DNA from: Gammaproteobacteria bacterium | Lineage (GTDB): Bacteria; Pseudomonadota; Gammaproteobacteria; Pseudomonadales; GM7GCV1 | DNA: 5,696 bases | Reading direction: 5' to 3' | NCBI GenBank assembly: GCA_030830945.1 | Contig: JAURLY010000148.1 | Coordinates: 1 to 5,696, forward strand | The notes under the pieces: generated by a model | Seen by the model: the letters and a program-made list of their open reading frames with translations, nothing else | What the model was told of the DNA's origin: nothing | The model's database searches: none | Made by a program: the position numbers and the translations under genes | In this document: positions 1 to 5,444 of the stretch, one piece after another | How positions within the stretch are numbered: the first letter of the stretch is position 1 | How the letters are laid out: every line of letters starts with the position of its first letter

Positions 1-1073
1 ACATCCATGCCCAACCAATGTCCGGCCCTGTGCATATAGAAATCGACATAAGCCCGCGTTTCTATCAGCTCTTCCAGGTTGCCTTTCAGCAGTCCCAGAT
101 CAATTAAACCCTGGGTAATCACGCGCACACTCGCTTCGTGAGGCTCATTAAAACGCTTGCCCATCTGGCACGCATCAATCGCCGCATATTGTGCGTCGAG
201 CACAATTTCATAGACAGCTTTCTGTTCTGCCGAGAACTTGCCATTGACCGGGAAGGTGCGAGTAATATCTGCAGCGTAGCCCTGATATTCACAACCGGCA
301 TCAATTAATACCAGATCGCCATCCGACATCTTGCTTTGGTTTTCAATGTAATGAAGCACACATCCATTTGAGCCAGAGCCTACAATTGAGCTATAGGCCG
401 GAGCCGCTGCACCACTTTTGGCAAAGTGATATTCAATGACCGCTTGCAGTTCATATTCGTACATCCCCGGCTTGCATAGTTGCATGGCCTGACAATGCGC
501 CTCGGCAGATATCCTTGATGACCGCTTCATGATTTTCTGCTCAGCACTAGTTTTAATCAGGCGCATCTCCGAGAGCAAATGATCCGGATCAATAATTTCG
601 CCAGGAGGCGAAGCGCCCGTTCGCGACTGGGAGCGGATATGGTTCAGCCACTGGGTTAATTTGTGATCAAAATCCTGATACTTCCCAATGCCAAAAAATA
701 TGCGTTCCCGGCCCTCAATCATGCCCGGAAGAATGTCATCAATATCATCAACAGGAAATGCATCATCCGCGGAGTAATTCGCCATACAGCCCTCAGGGCC
801 CTCACGAAAACCATCCCATATTTCCCGTGCACGATCTTTATCCCGACAAAAAAGTATGTACTCACCCTGCTCTCGGCCGGGCAATAGAACCGCTACGGCA
901 TCGGGCTCAGGAAAACCGGTCAAATATTCGAAGTCGCTGTCCTGTCGAAAGCGAAACTGGGTATCACGACTCCTGGTCACTTCCCTAGCGGCCGGAATAA
1001 TCGCTACTGAGTCTTCCCCAATCTGGTTCATCAGATTTCGTCGGCGTTTTTGATACTCTCTCTGGTCAAACAT
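1..1073 (-). CDS. pepP: Xaa-Pro aminopeptidase PepP (aminopeptidase P), 3' part beyond the window
   Basis: Cytosolic metallo-aminopeptidase (M24B) that removes the N-terminal residue from peptides with proline in second position. I translated the minus strand from 1073 to the left edge and found 357 uninterrupted codons. The N-terminal domain opens MFDQREYQKRR and contains FRQDSDFEYLTGFPEPDA. The pita-bread catalytic domain follows. Visible metal ligands are D258 (LIDAGCEY) and D269 (ADITRTFPVNG), with H352 in GHWLGMD. H241 (CVLHYIEN) and H348 match further conserved active-site histidines. The two glutamate ligands would lie off the left edge. E. coli PepP has about 440 residues, so roughly 80 are missing only because the window ends. 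The start ATG shares its A with the ygfB stop (TAATG), and GGGAG lies 10 bases upstream at 1084-1088, so translation is probably coupled to ygfB. In relatives the operon continues into ubiH/ubiI; that part cannot be seen here. Confidence 0.96.
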   Translation of the reverse strand, partial: MFDQREYQKRRRNLMNQIGEDSVAIIPAAREVTRSRDTQFRFRQDSDFEYLTGFPEPDAVAVLLPGREQGEYILFCRDKDRAREIWDGFREGPEGCMANYSADDAFPVDDIDDILPGMIEGRERIFFGIGKYQDFDHKLTQWLNHIRSQSRTGASPPGEIIDPDHLLSEMRLIKTSAEQKIMKRSSRISAEAHCQAMQLCKPGMYEYELQAVIEYHFAKSGAAAPAYSSIVGSGSNGCVLHYIENQSKMSDGDLVLIDAGCEYQGYAADITRTFPVNGKFSAEQKAVYEIVLDAQYAAIDACQMGKRFNEPHEASVRVITQGLIDLGLLKGNLEELIETRAYVDFYMHRAGHWLGMD

Positions 1074-1645
1074 TAATGGATTGCTCCCGGTTCCTCTTTT
1101 TGCTGCTCTGCAAGGGCTCTAAACTGGTCAAATAGATTAAACGCAGCAAGCCTAACAAATTCAATTATCTCTGCATAAAGCGCTTCATTTTCATCAGTAT
1201 CGTCCACCTCTGTTTCCAGACGGGAAACCTCAACCAGATCCGCCAGCGTATCCTGTTCTGCTTGCATCAGCTTGGCCTCTTCATCACCGACAGTGGCGCC
1301 TAATCCATTCAGGAAGCCTTCACACCAGACCGCGAGTTCAGTCAATCTAACCGATAAAGCAACATTATCTTCTGGCAAAAAAAGCCTAAAGCTAAATAAA
1401 TCCTCGTCCATGACCATAATTCTTTGGGCGATAAGACTTTCTAAATCTTCATAAATTGATTGAAGTTCTGACGTTGGTAAATCTACATAGTCCGATACGA
1501 CTCGCAGCCCAAAGCTCCCCTGCAAGTGGTGACCAACAACGTGCCGCCCACAAAGATGTCCATGCAATTCTGCGGGTGAAACAATCACACCAGCCGAATC
1601 AAACTGCTCTACCATCTGCTGGTAAAGTATTTCCTGTGCATTCAT
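1073..1645 (-). CDS. ygfB: YgfB/YecA-type UPF0149 family protein
   Basis: This is a 190-residue member of UPF0149 (the YgfB / HI0817 family, about 190 residues). Family hallmarks are visible: ELHGHLCG at residues 26-33, LPEDN at 90-94 followed by L..R...L, and the aromatic/Gly block WCEGFLNGLG at 107-116. The C-terminal third is acidic and helical and ends in a Gln/Glu-rich tail. The reading frame can extend 11 codons upstream to 1678, but I chose the ATG at 1645: AAAAGG sits 6 bases ahead of it, the length then matches the family, and the extension (MLNYFYIKRLI) is not family-like. The biochemical role is unsettled. In Pseudomonas aeruginosa YgfB has been reported to affect ampDh3 expression and beta-lactam resistance, which should not be transferred here without evidence. 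It is the first gene of an operon with pepP, overlapping it by one base. Confidence 0.93.
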   Translation of the reverse strand: MNAQEILYQQMVEQFDSAGVIVSPAELHGHLCGRHVVGHHLQGSFGLRVVSDYVDLPTSELQSIYEDLESLIAQRIMVMDEDLFSFRLFLPEDNVALSVRLTELAVWCEGFLNGLGATVGDEEAKLMQAEQDTLADLVEVSRLETEVDDTDENEALYAEIIEFVRLAAFNLFDQFRALAEQQKEEPGAIH

Positions 1646-1651
1646 AATTAA

Positions 1652-1657
1652 CCTTTT
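1652..1657 (-). promoter_or_regulatory. Ribosome binding site of ygfB
   Basis: AAAAGG on the minus strand lies 6 bases from the ATG at 1645. It decides the start: the upstream in-frame ATG at 1678 has no comparable site, and the resulting protein length (190) fits the family. Confidence 0.7.
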
Positions 1658-1691
1658 GATATAAAAGTAGTTTAGCACTTCACAAAGGCCA

Positions 1692-1720
1692 TTGACCGAC
1701 TCGGCATAGATGCCTATAGT
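1692..1720 (+). promoter_or_regulatory. Sigma-70 promoter for the coiled-coil gene and zapA
   Basis: TTGACC (1692-1697) and TATAGT (1715-1720) are separated by exactly 17 bases. These are 5/6 and 5/6 matches to the consensus. The start of transcription would fall near 1727, leaving a leader of about 45 bases before the ATG at 1772. This is the best-looking promoter in the window. Confidence 0.7.
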
Positions 1721-1741
1721 GCAATCTGGCCTGACAGTCAG
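1713..1741 (-). promoter_or_regulatory. Candidate sigma-70 promoter for ygfB-pepP
   Basis: On the minus strand CTGACT (1741-1736) and TATAGG (1718-1713) are separated by 17 bases, each matching 4 of 6 consensus positions. The predicted transcription start is near 1706, giving a leader of about 60 bases to the ATG at 1645. Its -10 box overlaps the -10 box of the opposing promoter. A weaker alternative -10, TAAACT, lies nearer to the gene around 1669-1674. Confidence 0.4.
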
Positions 1742-1771
1742 AGAGCCACCCGGAAACTCCTATTTTATCCA

Positions 1772-1978
1772 ATGAGCGACGCTAGCCTTAAAACTCTTGA
1801 AGCAAAAATCGATGAACTCATCGCTTTTGCAGCCCACCTTCAGCAAGAAAATGAAGGCTTGCGTGAGCGCGAGTCAAATTTGCTGAAAGAACGCTCTCAT
1901 CTCATTGAAAAGAATCAAGTGGTTCGCCAACGCGTTGAGGCTATTGTTAAGCGGCTTAAGTCCATGCAGGATACCTAG
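1772..1978 (+). CDS. Small ZapB-like coiled-coil protein (TIGR02449-type), probable cell-division partner of ZapA
   Basis: A 68-residue cytosolic protein with no signal peptide or membrane segment. Almost its whole length is a predicted coiled coil: hydrophobics recur at heptad-like positions (L6, L9, I13, L16/I17, L23, L30, L37/L38, L44/I45, V55, I58/V59, L62) between charged residues. The C-terminal block EKNQVVRQRVEAIVKRLK (46-63) is the signature I associate with TIGR02449, a family found just ahead of zapA in Pseudomonas-like gammaproteobacteria. Function is not established as far as I know. By analogy to ZapB and to Caulobacter ZauP (coiled-coil partners of ZapA), a role in Z-ring bundling is a reasonable inference. 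No clear Shine-Dalgarno precedes ATG 1772, but there is no other in-frame start nearby and the length fits. It ends 9 bases before zapA, so the two are co-transcribed. SlyX-like proteins are the alternative reading. Confidence 0.85.
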   Translation: MSDASLKTLEAKIDELIAFAAHLQQENEGLRERESNLLKERSHLIEKNQVVRQRVEAIVKRLKSMQDT

Positions 1979-1987
1979 AGGCCAGCT

Positions 1988-2302
1988 ATGCAATCTACCG
2001 TCAGCCCCGTAACCATCACCCTTCTGGACAAGCAGTATCAAATTAACTGCAAACAGGATGAGCGCGAAGAACTTATTGAAAGCGCTCGCCTGCTTAATTT
2101 CCGACTTGCTGAAATAAAAAACAGCGGAGCTGTAATTGGCCTGGAACGAATCGCTATTATGGCAGCACTTAACCTATCTCACGAGCTGGTTCGAACCCAA
2201 AAAGGTGGTGATGCCGGCCAAGTAGTAGGGGCTGGCCTTGAACGACTGCAAGACAAAATAGGTACAGCGATCGATTCCCTCAATCCTTCCAATAAAATTT
2301 AA
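1988..2302 (+). CDS. zapA: Cell division protein ZapA
   Basis: ZapA binds FtsZ at mid-cell and cross-links protofilaments, stabilising the Z-ring; it works as a tetramer. The 104 residues match the family length. The N-terminal globular domain shows VTITLLDKQYQINC (8-21) and EREELIESARLLN (25-37), and is followed by the most conserved block, VIGLERIAIMAALNLSHEL (49-67). The C-terminal part (about 69-97) is an amphipathic helix suited to the antiparallel coiled coil of the tetramer. AGAGG at 1977-1981 lies 6 bases before the ATG and overlaps the end of the preceding coding region, suggesting coupled translation with the coiled-coil gene. The gene is followed by 6S RNA, the classic zapA-ssrS-cyclo-ligase order of gammaproteobacteria. 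Confidence 0.97.
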   Translation: MQSTVSPVTITLLDKQYQINCKQDEREELIESARLLNFRLAEIKNSGAVIGLERIAIMAALNLSHELVRTQKGGDAGQVVGAGLERLQDKIGTAIDSLNPSNKI

Positions 2303-2330
2303 CCCCATATTATCCCCGGCTTCTAAAGGT

Positions 2331-2336
2331 TATAAT
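2331..2336 (+). promoter_or_regulatory. -10 box of the 6S RNA promoter
   Basis: A perfect TATAAT lies about 7 bases before the predicted 5' end of 6S RNA. No good -35 hexamer is present at 16-18 bases upstream (TATTAT at 2308-2313 is the nearest), so activity may depend on the -10 region, or readthrough from zapA may contribute. Confidence 0.65.
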
Positions 2337-2342
2337 GTGCCT

Positions 2343-2520
2343 GTCCTTGAGATGTGGGCATGCTGATACGTCCTTGAGCCGATGCTTATATACCTAGGAT
2401 TCTCCAAGAAGCGACTGTTGTGCATGTCCGCGCGACGGAAAGCCTGATGTTTCTTCTGGAGTTTCCACCTTGAACGAAAGGGTTCAAGGCCTATTCAGCT
2501 TGTCACATCTCTTGGATCCT
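2343..2520 (+). ncRNA. ssrS: 6S RNA
   Basis: 6S RNA mimics an open promoter and sequesters sigma-70 RNA polymerase in stationary phase. It is recognised here by position between zapA and the cyclo-ligase gene, by size (about 178 bases) and by structure. The closing stem pairs CCTTGAGATGTG (2345-2356) with CACATCTCTTGG (2504-2515), broken only by two U-U pairs. The terminal stem pairs 2403-2412 with 2449-2460 (one two-base bulge). The 3' side of the central bubble carries the conserved small hairpin CCTTGAAC / GTTCAAGG (2468-2475 with 2482-2489), almost identical to that of E. coli. The block TCCTTGAGCCGATGC (2371-2385) on the 5' side is also conserved. The exact ends are estimated from the -10 box and the closing stem. 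The product should be processed from a transcript that continues into the next gene. Confidence 0.93.
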
Positions 2521-2537
2521 TAACTCTTCGAATAATT

Positions 2538-3092
2538 ATGAAACAGGAACTTCGCCAGAAGTTACGTAAGGCAAGAAATAGCCTCTCCCCCCAGCAGCAA
2601 ACAAAGGCCGCCCAGTCCTTATTGCAGCTATTCCGGGAAAGTAGCTTTTCCGAATCAAAACGCATTGCACTTTACATTGCGGCCGATGGCGAAATAGATC
2701 CGGAGGCTATCTGTTCATTTTTATGGGAACAGGGATCGGAGGTTTTTCTTCCAAAACTCAACCAAAACAAAATGGGGTTCTCACCATATCGCCCTGACAG
2801 CAATCTCAGCCCCAACAACTACGGAATTCCCGAGCCCGAAGGAACATTATCTTTCGGCCCAAGGGTTCTGGATTTAATCCTTATGCCTTTGGTGGGTTTC
2901 GATAAAGATGGGAACAGATTGGGCATGGGCGGTGGATTTTACGATCGCACACTATCTACCCTGCAACAAAAACGACCGCAACTTGTGGGCCTGGCTCATG
3001 AGTGCCAATTGGCTGAGCGAATTGATCCAGAGGAATGGGATATCCCGCTGGATGCAGTAATCACTAACCAGAAAATTTACCGCTTCAAATAA
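2538..3092 (+). CDS. ygfA: 5-formyltetrahydrofolate cyclo-ligase (5,10-methenyl-THF synthetase)
   Basis: Cytosolic enzyme that converts 5-formyl-THF to 5,10-methenyl-THF with ATP, returning the storage or inhibitory folate to the one-carbon pool. The protein has 184 residues, the usual length. The basic N-terminal helix KQELRQKLRKAR (2-13) belongs to the ATP-binding part. YIAADGEIDP (46-55) and GIPEPEG (96-102) are family motifs. The signature DLILMPLVGFD (112-122) leads into RLGMGGGFYDRTL (127-139), the glycine-rich substrate/phosphate loop. The C-terminus PLDAVITNQKIYRF is typical. The gene starts 18 bases after 6S RNA without an intervening terminator, as in E. coli ssrS-ygfA (also called fau), where the enzyme has been linked to persistence. 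No Shine-Dalgarno is visible before the ATG; a distal terminator hairpin follows the stop. Confidence 0.96.
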   Translation: MKQELRQKLRKARNSLSPQQQTKAAQSLLQLFRESSFSESKRIALYIAADGEIDPEAICSFLWEQGSEVFLPKLNQNKMGFSPYRPDSNLSPNNYGIPEPEGTLSFGPRVLDLILMPLVGFDKDGNRLGMGGGFYDRTLSTLQQKRPQLVGLAHECQLAERIDPEEWDIPLDAVITNQKIYRFK

Positions 3093-3100
3093 GATAAGAC

Positions 3101-3132
3101 TGGGGTCAGAGTAAAAAATTACTCTGACCCCA
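3101..3132. repeat. REP-like palindrome of the GGGGTCAGAGTA type
   Basis: The perfect palindrome resembles a dispersed motif that I recall flanking IS200-like/REP-associated tyrosine transposase (Y1_Tnp) genes in many gammaproteobacteria. Only one copy is present in this window, so its membership in a dispersed family is from memory, not shown here. It occupies nearly the entire gap between the two convergent stops. Confidence 0.5.
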
Positions 3133-3141
3133 ATTTTCTTT
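3101..3141 (+). terminator. Rho-independent terminator of the 6S-ygfA transcript
   Basis: A perfect 14-bp stem, TGGGGTCAGAGTAA (3101-3114) with TTACTCTGACCCCA (3119-3132), closes on an AAAA loop and is followed by ATTTTCTTTT. It begins 8 bases after the cyclo-ligase stop. On the minus strand the hairpin is followed by only a broken run of T, so termination of the opposing ilvA transcript would be weaker. Confidence 0.75.
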
Positions 3142-4667
3142 TAGCTAAGGAATAGCTGGTATGCAGGGTTGTCGCTCTCATCCCAGAAAGGGTAGCCTAG
3201 CTCTTTAAGCATCGCGTTTACCGTTTTTCGATCTTTCACCGGCACCTGCATTCCCAAAAGCACACGGCCATAAGCAGCCCCATGATTCCTGTAATGAAAC
3301 ATGGAAATATTCCAGCGCGATCCCAGCAGCGTTAAAAACTGCATCAGGGCACCTGGTCGTTCCGGAAACTCAAAACGGTACACCACTTCATCCTCAACAG
3401 CCTGGCCATGTCCGCCGACCATGTGCCGAATGTGTAGCTTGGCCATTTCGTTGTCGGTGAAATCTTCCACCGCATAGCCGTCCTTGCGGAGCTCTTTTAG
3501 CAGCGCCTGCCGATCATCTTCTGACTGAATCTGTACACCACAAAAGATGTGGGCATCCCGACTATCGGCAAACCGATAATTAAATTCGGTGATGCTACGC
3601 TTACTCAGCGCCTTGCAAAAAGCCTTAAAACTGCCAGGTTTTTCAGGAATAGTCACCGCCAATACCGCCTCGTGCTTCTCCCCGATCTCGGTTCGCTCGG
3701 AGATATAGCGCAAACGGTCAAAATTCATGTTGGCGCCACAATTGATGCCGACCAGTGTTTTGCCTTCACAGCCTTCGCGGTCTACATATTTTTTTATTCC
3801 CGCAAGCGAAAGCGCACCCGCGGGCTCCACAATAGACCGGGTGTCTTCAAAGATATCCTTGATACTTGCACAAAGCTCATCCGTGGATACGGTAATCACT
3901 TCATCCACCGTATCCTTAAGAATCCGAAATGTTTCTTTGCCAATTTGTTTGACAGCCACGCCATCCGCAAACAGCCCAACCTGTTTGAGCACACCGCGCC
4001 GACCGGTTTTCATCGCTAATTCAAGGCAGGCACTTTCCTGCGATTCCACAGCAATAATCTTAACTTCGGGTCGAACGTATTTAACGTAGGCGGCTATGCC
4101 CGCAGCGAGCCCACCGCCGCCGACGGCGACGAAAATGGCGTCGAGCTGGTCCGGGCACTGGCGCAGTATCTCCATACCCAGGGTTCCCTGACCGGCAATT
4201 GTGTCGGGGTCGTCGTAGGGATGCACATAGGTATAGCCGTGCTTTTTAACCAGCTCCTGGGAATGCAGAAATGCCTCGTCGAACGAATCGCCATGCAGTA
4301 CAACTTTGGCACCATAAGCTTTTACCGCATTCACTTTAATGGCAGGTGTGGTTTTTGGCATGACGATGGTGGCCTTGACGCCCAGATACTGCGCGCCCAG
4401 CGCCACACCCTGCGCGTGATTGCCCGCGGAGGCGGCGATTACACCCTTTTTTCGCTCACTTTCGGACAGACTCAACAGTTTGTTATAGGCACCACGAATC
4501 TTGAACGAAAAAACCGGTTGAAGGTCTTCCCGCTTTAACAAAATACGGTTACCCAAACGGCGTGACATAATTTTCGCCTCGTCCAATGGCGTTTCTTTGA
4601 CGAGGTCATATATGCGAGCGTCGAGTATTTTCTTAATGTACTTTTGTGTCATAGCGGGTTTCTTCAT
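3141..4667 (-). CDS. ilvA: Biosynthetic threonine ammonia-lyase (threonine deaminase) IlvA
   Basis: PLP enzyme converting L-threonine to 2-oxobutanoate and ammonia, the committed step of isoleucine synthesis. It has 508 residues, the long regulated form (E. coli 514). The fold-type II catalytic domain spans about 1-325: PLP lysine K56 in FSFKIRGAY (53-61), SAGNHAQG (80-87), the phosphate-binding loop VGGGGLAAG (182-190) and NCGANMNFD (309-317). Two ACT-like regulatory domains follow, about 332-405 (VTIPEKPGSF) and 426-500 (FEFPERPGAL), implying isoleucine inhibition and valine activation as in the family. The length and paired ACT domains exclude the short catabolic TdcB type. The ATG at 4667 gives the longest form; M6 (4652) aligns better with the Pseudomonas N-terminus as I remember it, and neither has a clear Shine-Dalgarno. 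It diverges from rpiA, an arrangement also known in Pseudomonas, and its stop abuts the hairpin at 3101-3132. Confidence 0.97.
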   Translation of the reverse strand: MKKPAMTQKYIKKILDARIYDLVKETPLDEAKIMSRRLGNRILLKREDLQPVFSFKIRGAYNKLLSLSESERKKGVIAASAGNHAQGVALGAQYLGVKATIVMPKTTPAIKVNAVKAYGAKVVLHGDSFDEAFLHSQELVKKHGYTYVHPYDDPDTIAGQGTLGMEILRQCPDQLDAIFVAVGGGGLAAGIAAYVKYVRPEVKIIAVESQESACLELAMKTGRRGVLKQVGLFADGVAVKQIGKETFRILKDTVDEVITVSTDELCASIKDIFEDTRSIVEPAGALSLAGIKKYVDREGCEGKTLVGINCGANMNFDRLRYISERTEIGEKHEAVLAVTIPEKPGSFKAFCKALSKRSITEFNYRFADSRDAHIFCGVQIQSEDDRQALLKELRKDGYAVEDFTDNEMAKLHIRHMVGGHGQAVEDEVVYRFEFPERPGALMQFLTLLGSRWNISMFHYRNHGAAYGRVLLGMQVPVKDRKTVNAMLKELGYPFWDESDNPAYQLFLS

Positions 4668-4718
4668 AAAATGCAGTGACTTGTTCTGCTAACTCGGCCA
4701 CAGTCTAGGCCGCGCAGC

Positions 4719-4747
4719 ATAGTATCAATAACCTGGCCACGTACCAA
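4719..4747 (-). promoter_or_regulatory. Candidate extended -10 sigma-70 promoter for ilvA
   Basis: On the minus strand TTGGTA (4747-4742) and TACTAT (4724-4719) are 17 bases apart. The -10 is preceded by TGA, giving an extended TGnTACTAT element. The predicted start near 4712 leaves a leader of 45-60 bases with no room for a peptide attenuator, so repression by attenuation is not suggested. Confidence 0.5.
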
Positions 4748-4762
4748 ACCAGATATTTTGGT
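4743..4762. promoter_or_regulatory. Inverted repeat in the ilvA-rpiA divergent region, possible operator
   Basis: ACCAAA (4743-4748) and TTTGGT (4757-4762) form a perfect 6-bp dyad around an 8-base AT-rich centre. It overlaps the -35 box of the candidate ilvA promoter and lies 26 bases ahead of the rpiA start, a suitable place for a shared regulator. The arms are short and chance occurrence is possible. Confidence 0.25.
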
Positions 4763-4788
4763 CAAACCTACCGGAGTTTAAAAAGTCG

Positions 4789-5439
4789 ATGGATAAACAA
4801 ACCCAGGACGAACTTAAAAAACAAGTCGCTACCAAGGCCATCGACTACGTAATGCAAAGGCTAAAGCCCAACGACATTCTGGGTATTGGCACCGGTTCTA
4901 CTGCCAATTTCTTTATCGACATGCTGGGCGAATACAAAGGCAGGTTTGCCGCTACTGTCGCAAGCTCGGAGGCTTCTGCCGAGCGCCTGACAGCCCAGGG
5001 TATTGAAGTAAGGGACCTTCGCGACGTCGATCGTATCGCGATTTACGTTGACGGCGCCGATGAGGTCAACGCCAGAAACGAAATGATCAAGGGCGGCGGT
5101 GCCGCCTTAACCCGGGAAAAAATTGTCGCGGCTGCCAGTGATGAGTTTGTCTGTATCGTCGACAGCAGCAAGCAAGTGGATGTTCTGGGGGCTTTTCCCC
5201 TGCCGATAGAAGTCATCCCAATGGCAGCCAATCTAGTCTCGAAACAATTGAAAAAATTAGGCGGCAATCCGGTTCTGCGCGAAGGCGTGGTTACCGATAA
5301 CGGCAATCTGATAATCGATTTACATGGCCTGAAAATAGAAAACGCCCCGGAAATGGAGCGTTCTCTGAATCAGATCACCGGCGTGGTGACCAATGGGCTG
5401 TTTGCTGTTAGCCCGGCGACTGTGGTACTTACCAGTTAG
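4789..5439 (+). CDS. rpiA: Ribose-5-phosphate isomerase A
   Basis: Interconverts ribose 5-phosphate and ribulose 5-phosphate in the cytosolic non-oxidative pentose phosphate pathway. The 216 residues match the family (E. coli 219). Phosphate-binding GIGTGSTA lies at 32-39 and SSEAS at 59-63. The catalytic block YVDGADEVN (86-94) carries D88 and D91, followed by K101 in IKGGGAALTREK and E110; these correspond to D81, D84, K94 and E103 of E. coli, all with the same offset of 7, so the active site is intact. GVVTNGLFA near the end is typical. GGAG at 4773-4776 is 12 bases from the ATG, a somewhat long spacing. I see no strong plus-strand promoter in the 121-base gap. Its stop TAG (5437-5439) interlocks with the stop of the opposing gene, so no separate terminator follows. 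Confidence 0.97.
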   Translation: MDKQTQDELKKQVATKAIDYVMQRLKPNDILGIGTGSTANFFIDMLGEYKGRFAATVASSEASAERLTAQGIEVRDLRDVDRIAIYVDGADEVNARNEMIKGGGAALTREKIVAAASDEFVCIVDSSKQVDVLGAFPLPIEVIPMAANLVSKQLKKLGGNPVLREGVVTDNGNLIIDLHGLKIENAPEMERSLNQITGVVTNGLFAVSPATVVLTS

Positions 5440-5444
5440 TCGCC
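5415..5444. terminator. Hairpin spanning the shared stop codons of convergent genes
   Basis: GGCGACT (5415-5421) pairs with AGTCGCC (5438-5444), and inside it TGGT (5423-5426) pairs with ACCA (5431-5434) around loop ACTT. Both stop codons lie in the 3' half. Neither strand shows a T-run after the stem, so this is not a standard intrinsic terminator; it may protect mRNA 3' ends or assist other termination. It lies within coding sequence, so coincidence cannot be ruled out. Confidence 0.3.

Noticed and set aside
119..304. Short minus-strand open frame within pepP
   Set aside because: It is out of frame with the continuous pepP reading that carries D258 and D269; it is a shadow.
663..1053. Three overlapping plus-strand open frames opposite pepP
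   Set aside because: They lie antisense to a gene with clear family motifs, have no family-like sequence and overlap one another in different frames.
1..1073. Possible frameshift or pseudogene in pepP, since no closed open frame covers it
   Set aside because: Codon-by-codon translation of the minus strand is uninterrupted to the window edge; the gene simply runs out of the window.
1272..1647. Plus-strand open frames opposite ygfB
   Set aside because: Antisense shadows of a recognisable UPF0149 gene, with no ribosome binding sites or recognisable motifs.
3549..4538. Long plus-strand open frames (up to 156 codons) opposite ilvA, and a short minus-strand frame at 4094-4315
   Set aside because: The ilvA frame has all catalytic and regulatory motifs. 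The others are composition-driven shadows with no recognisable domain.
5043..5306. Minus-strand open frame opposite rpiA
   Set aside because: It mirrors the rpiA catalytic region and has no motif of its own.
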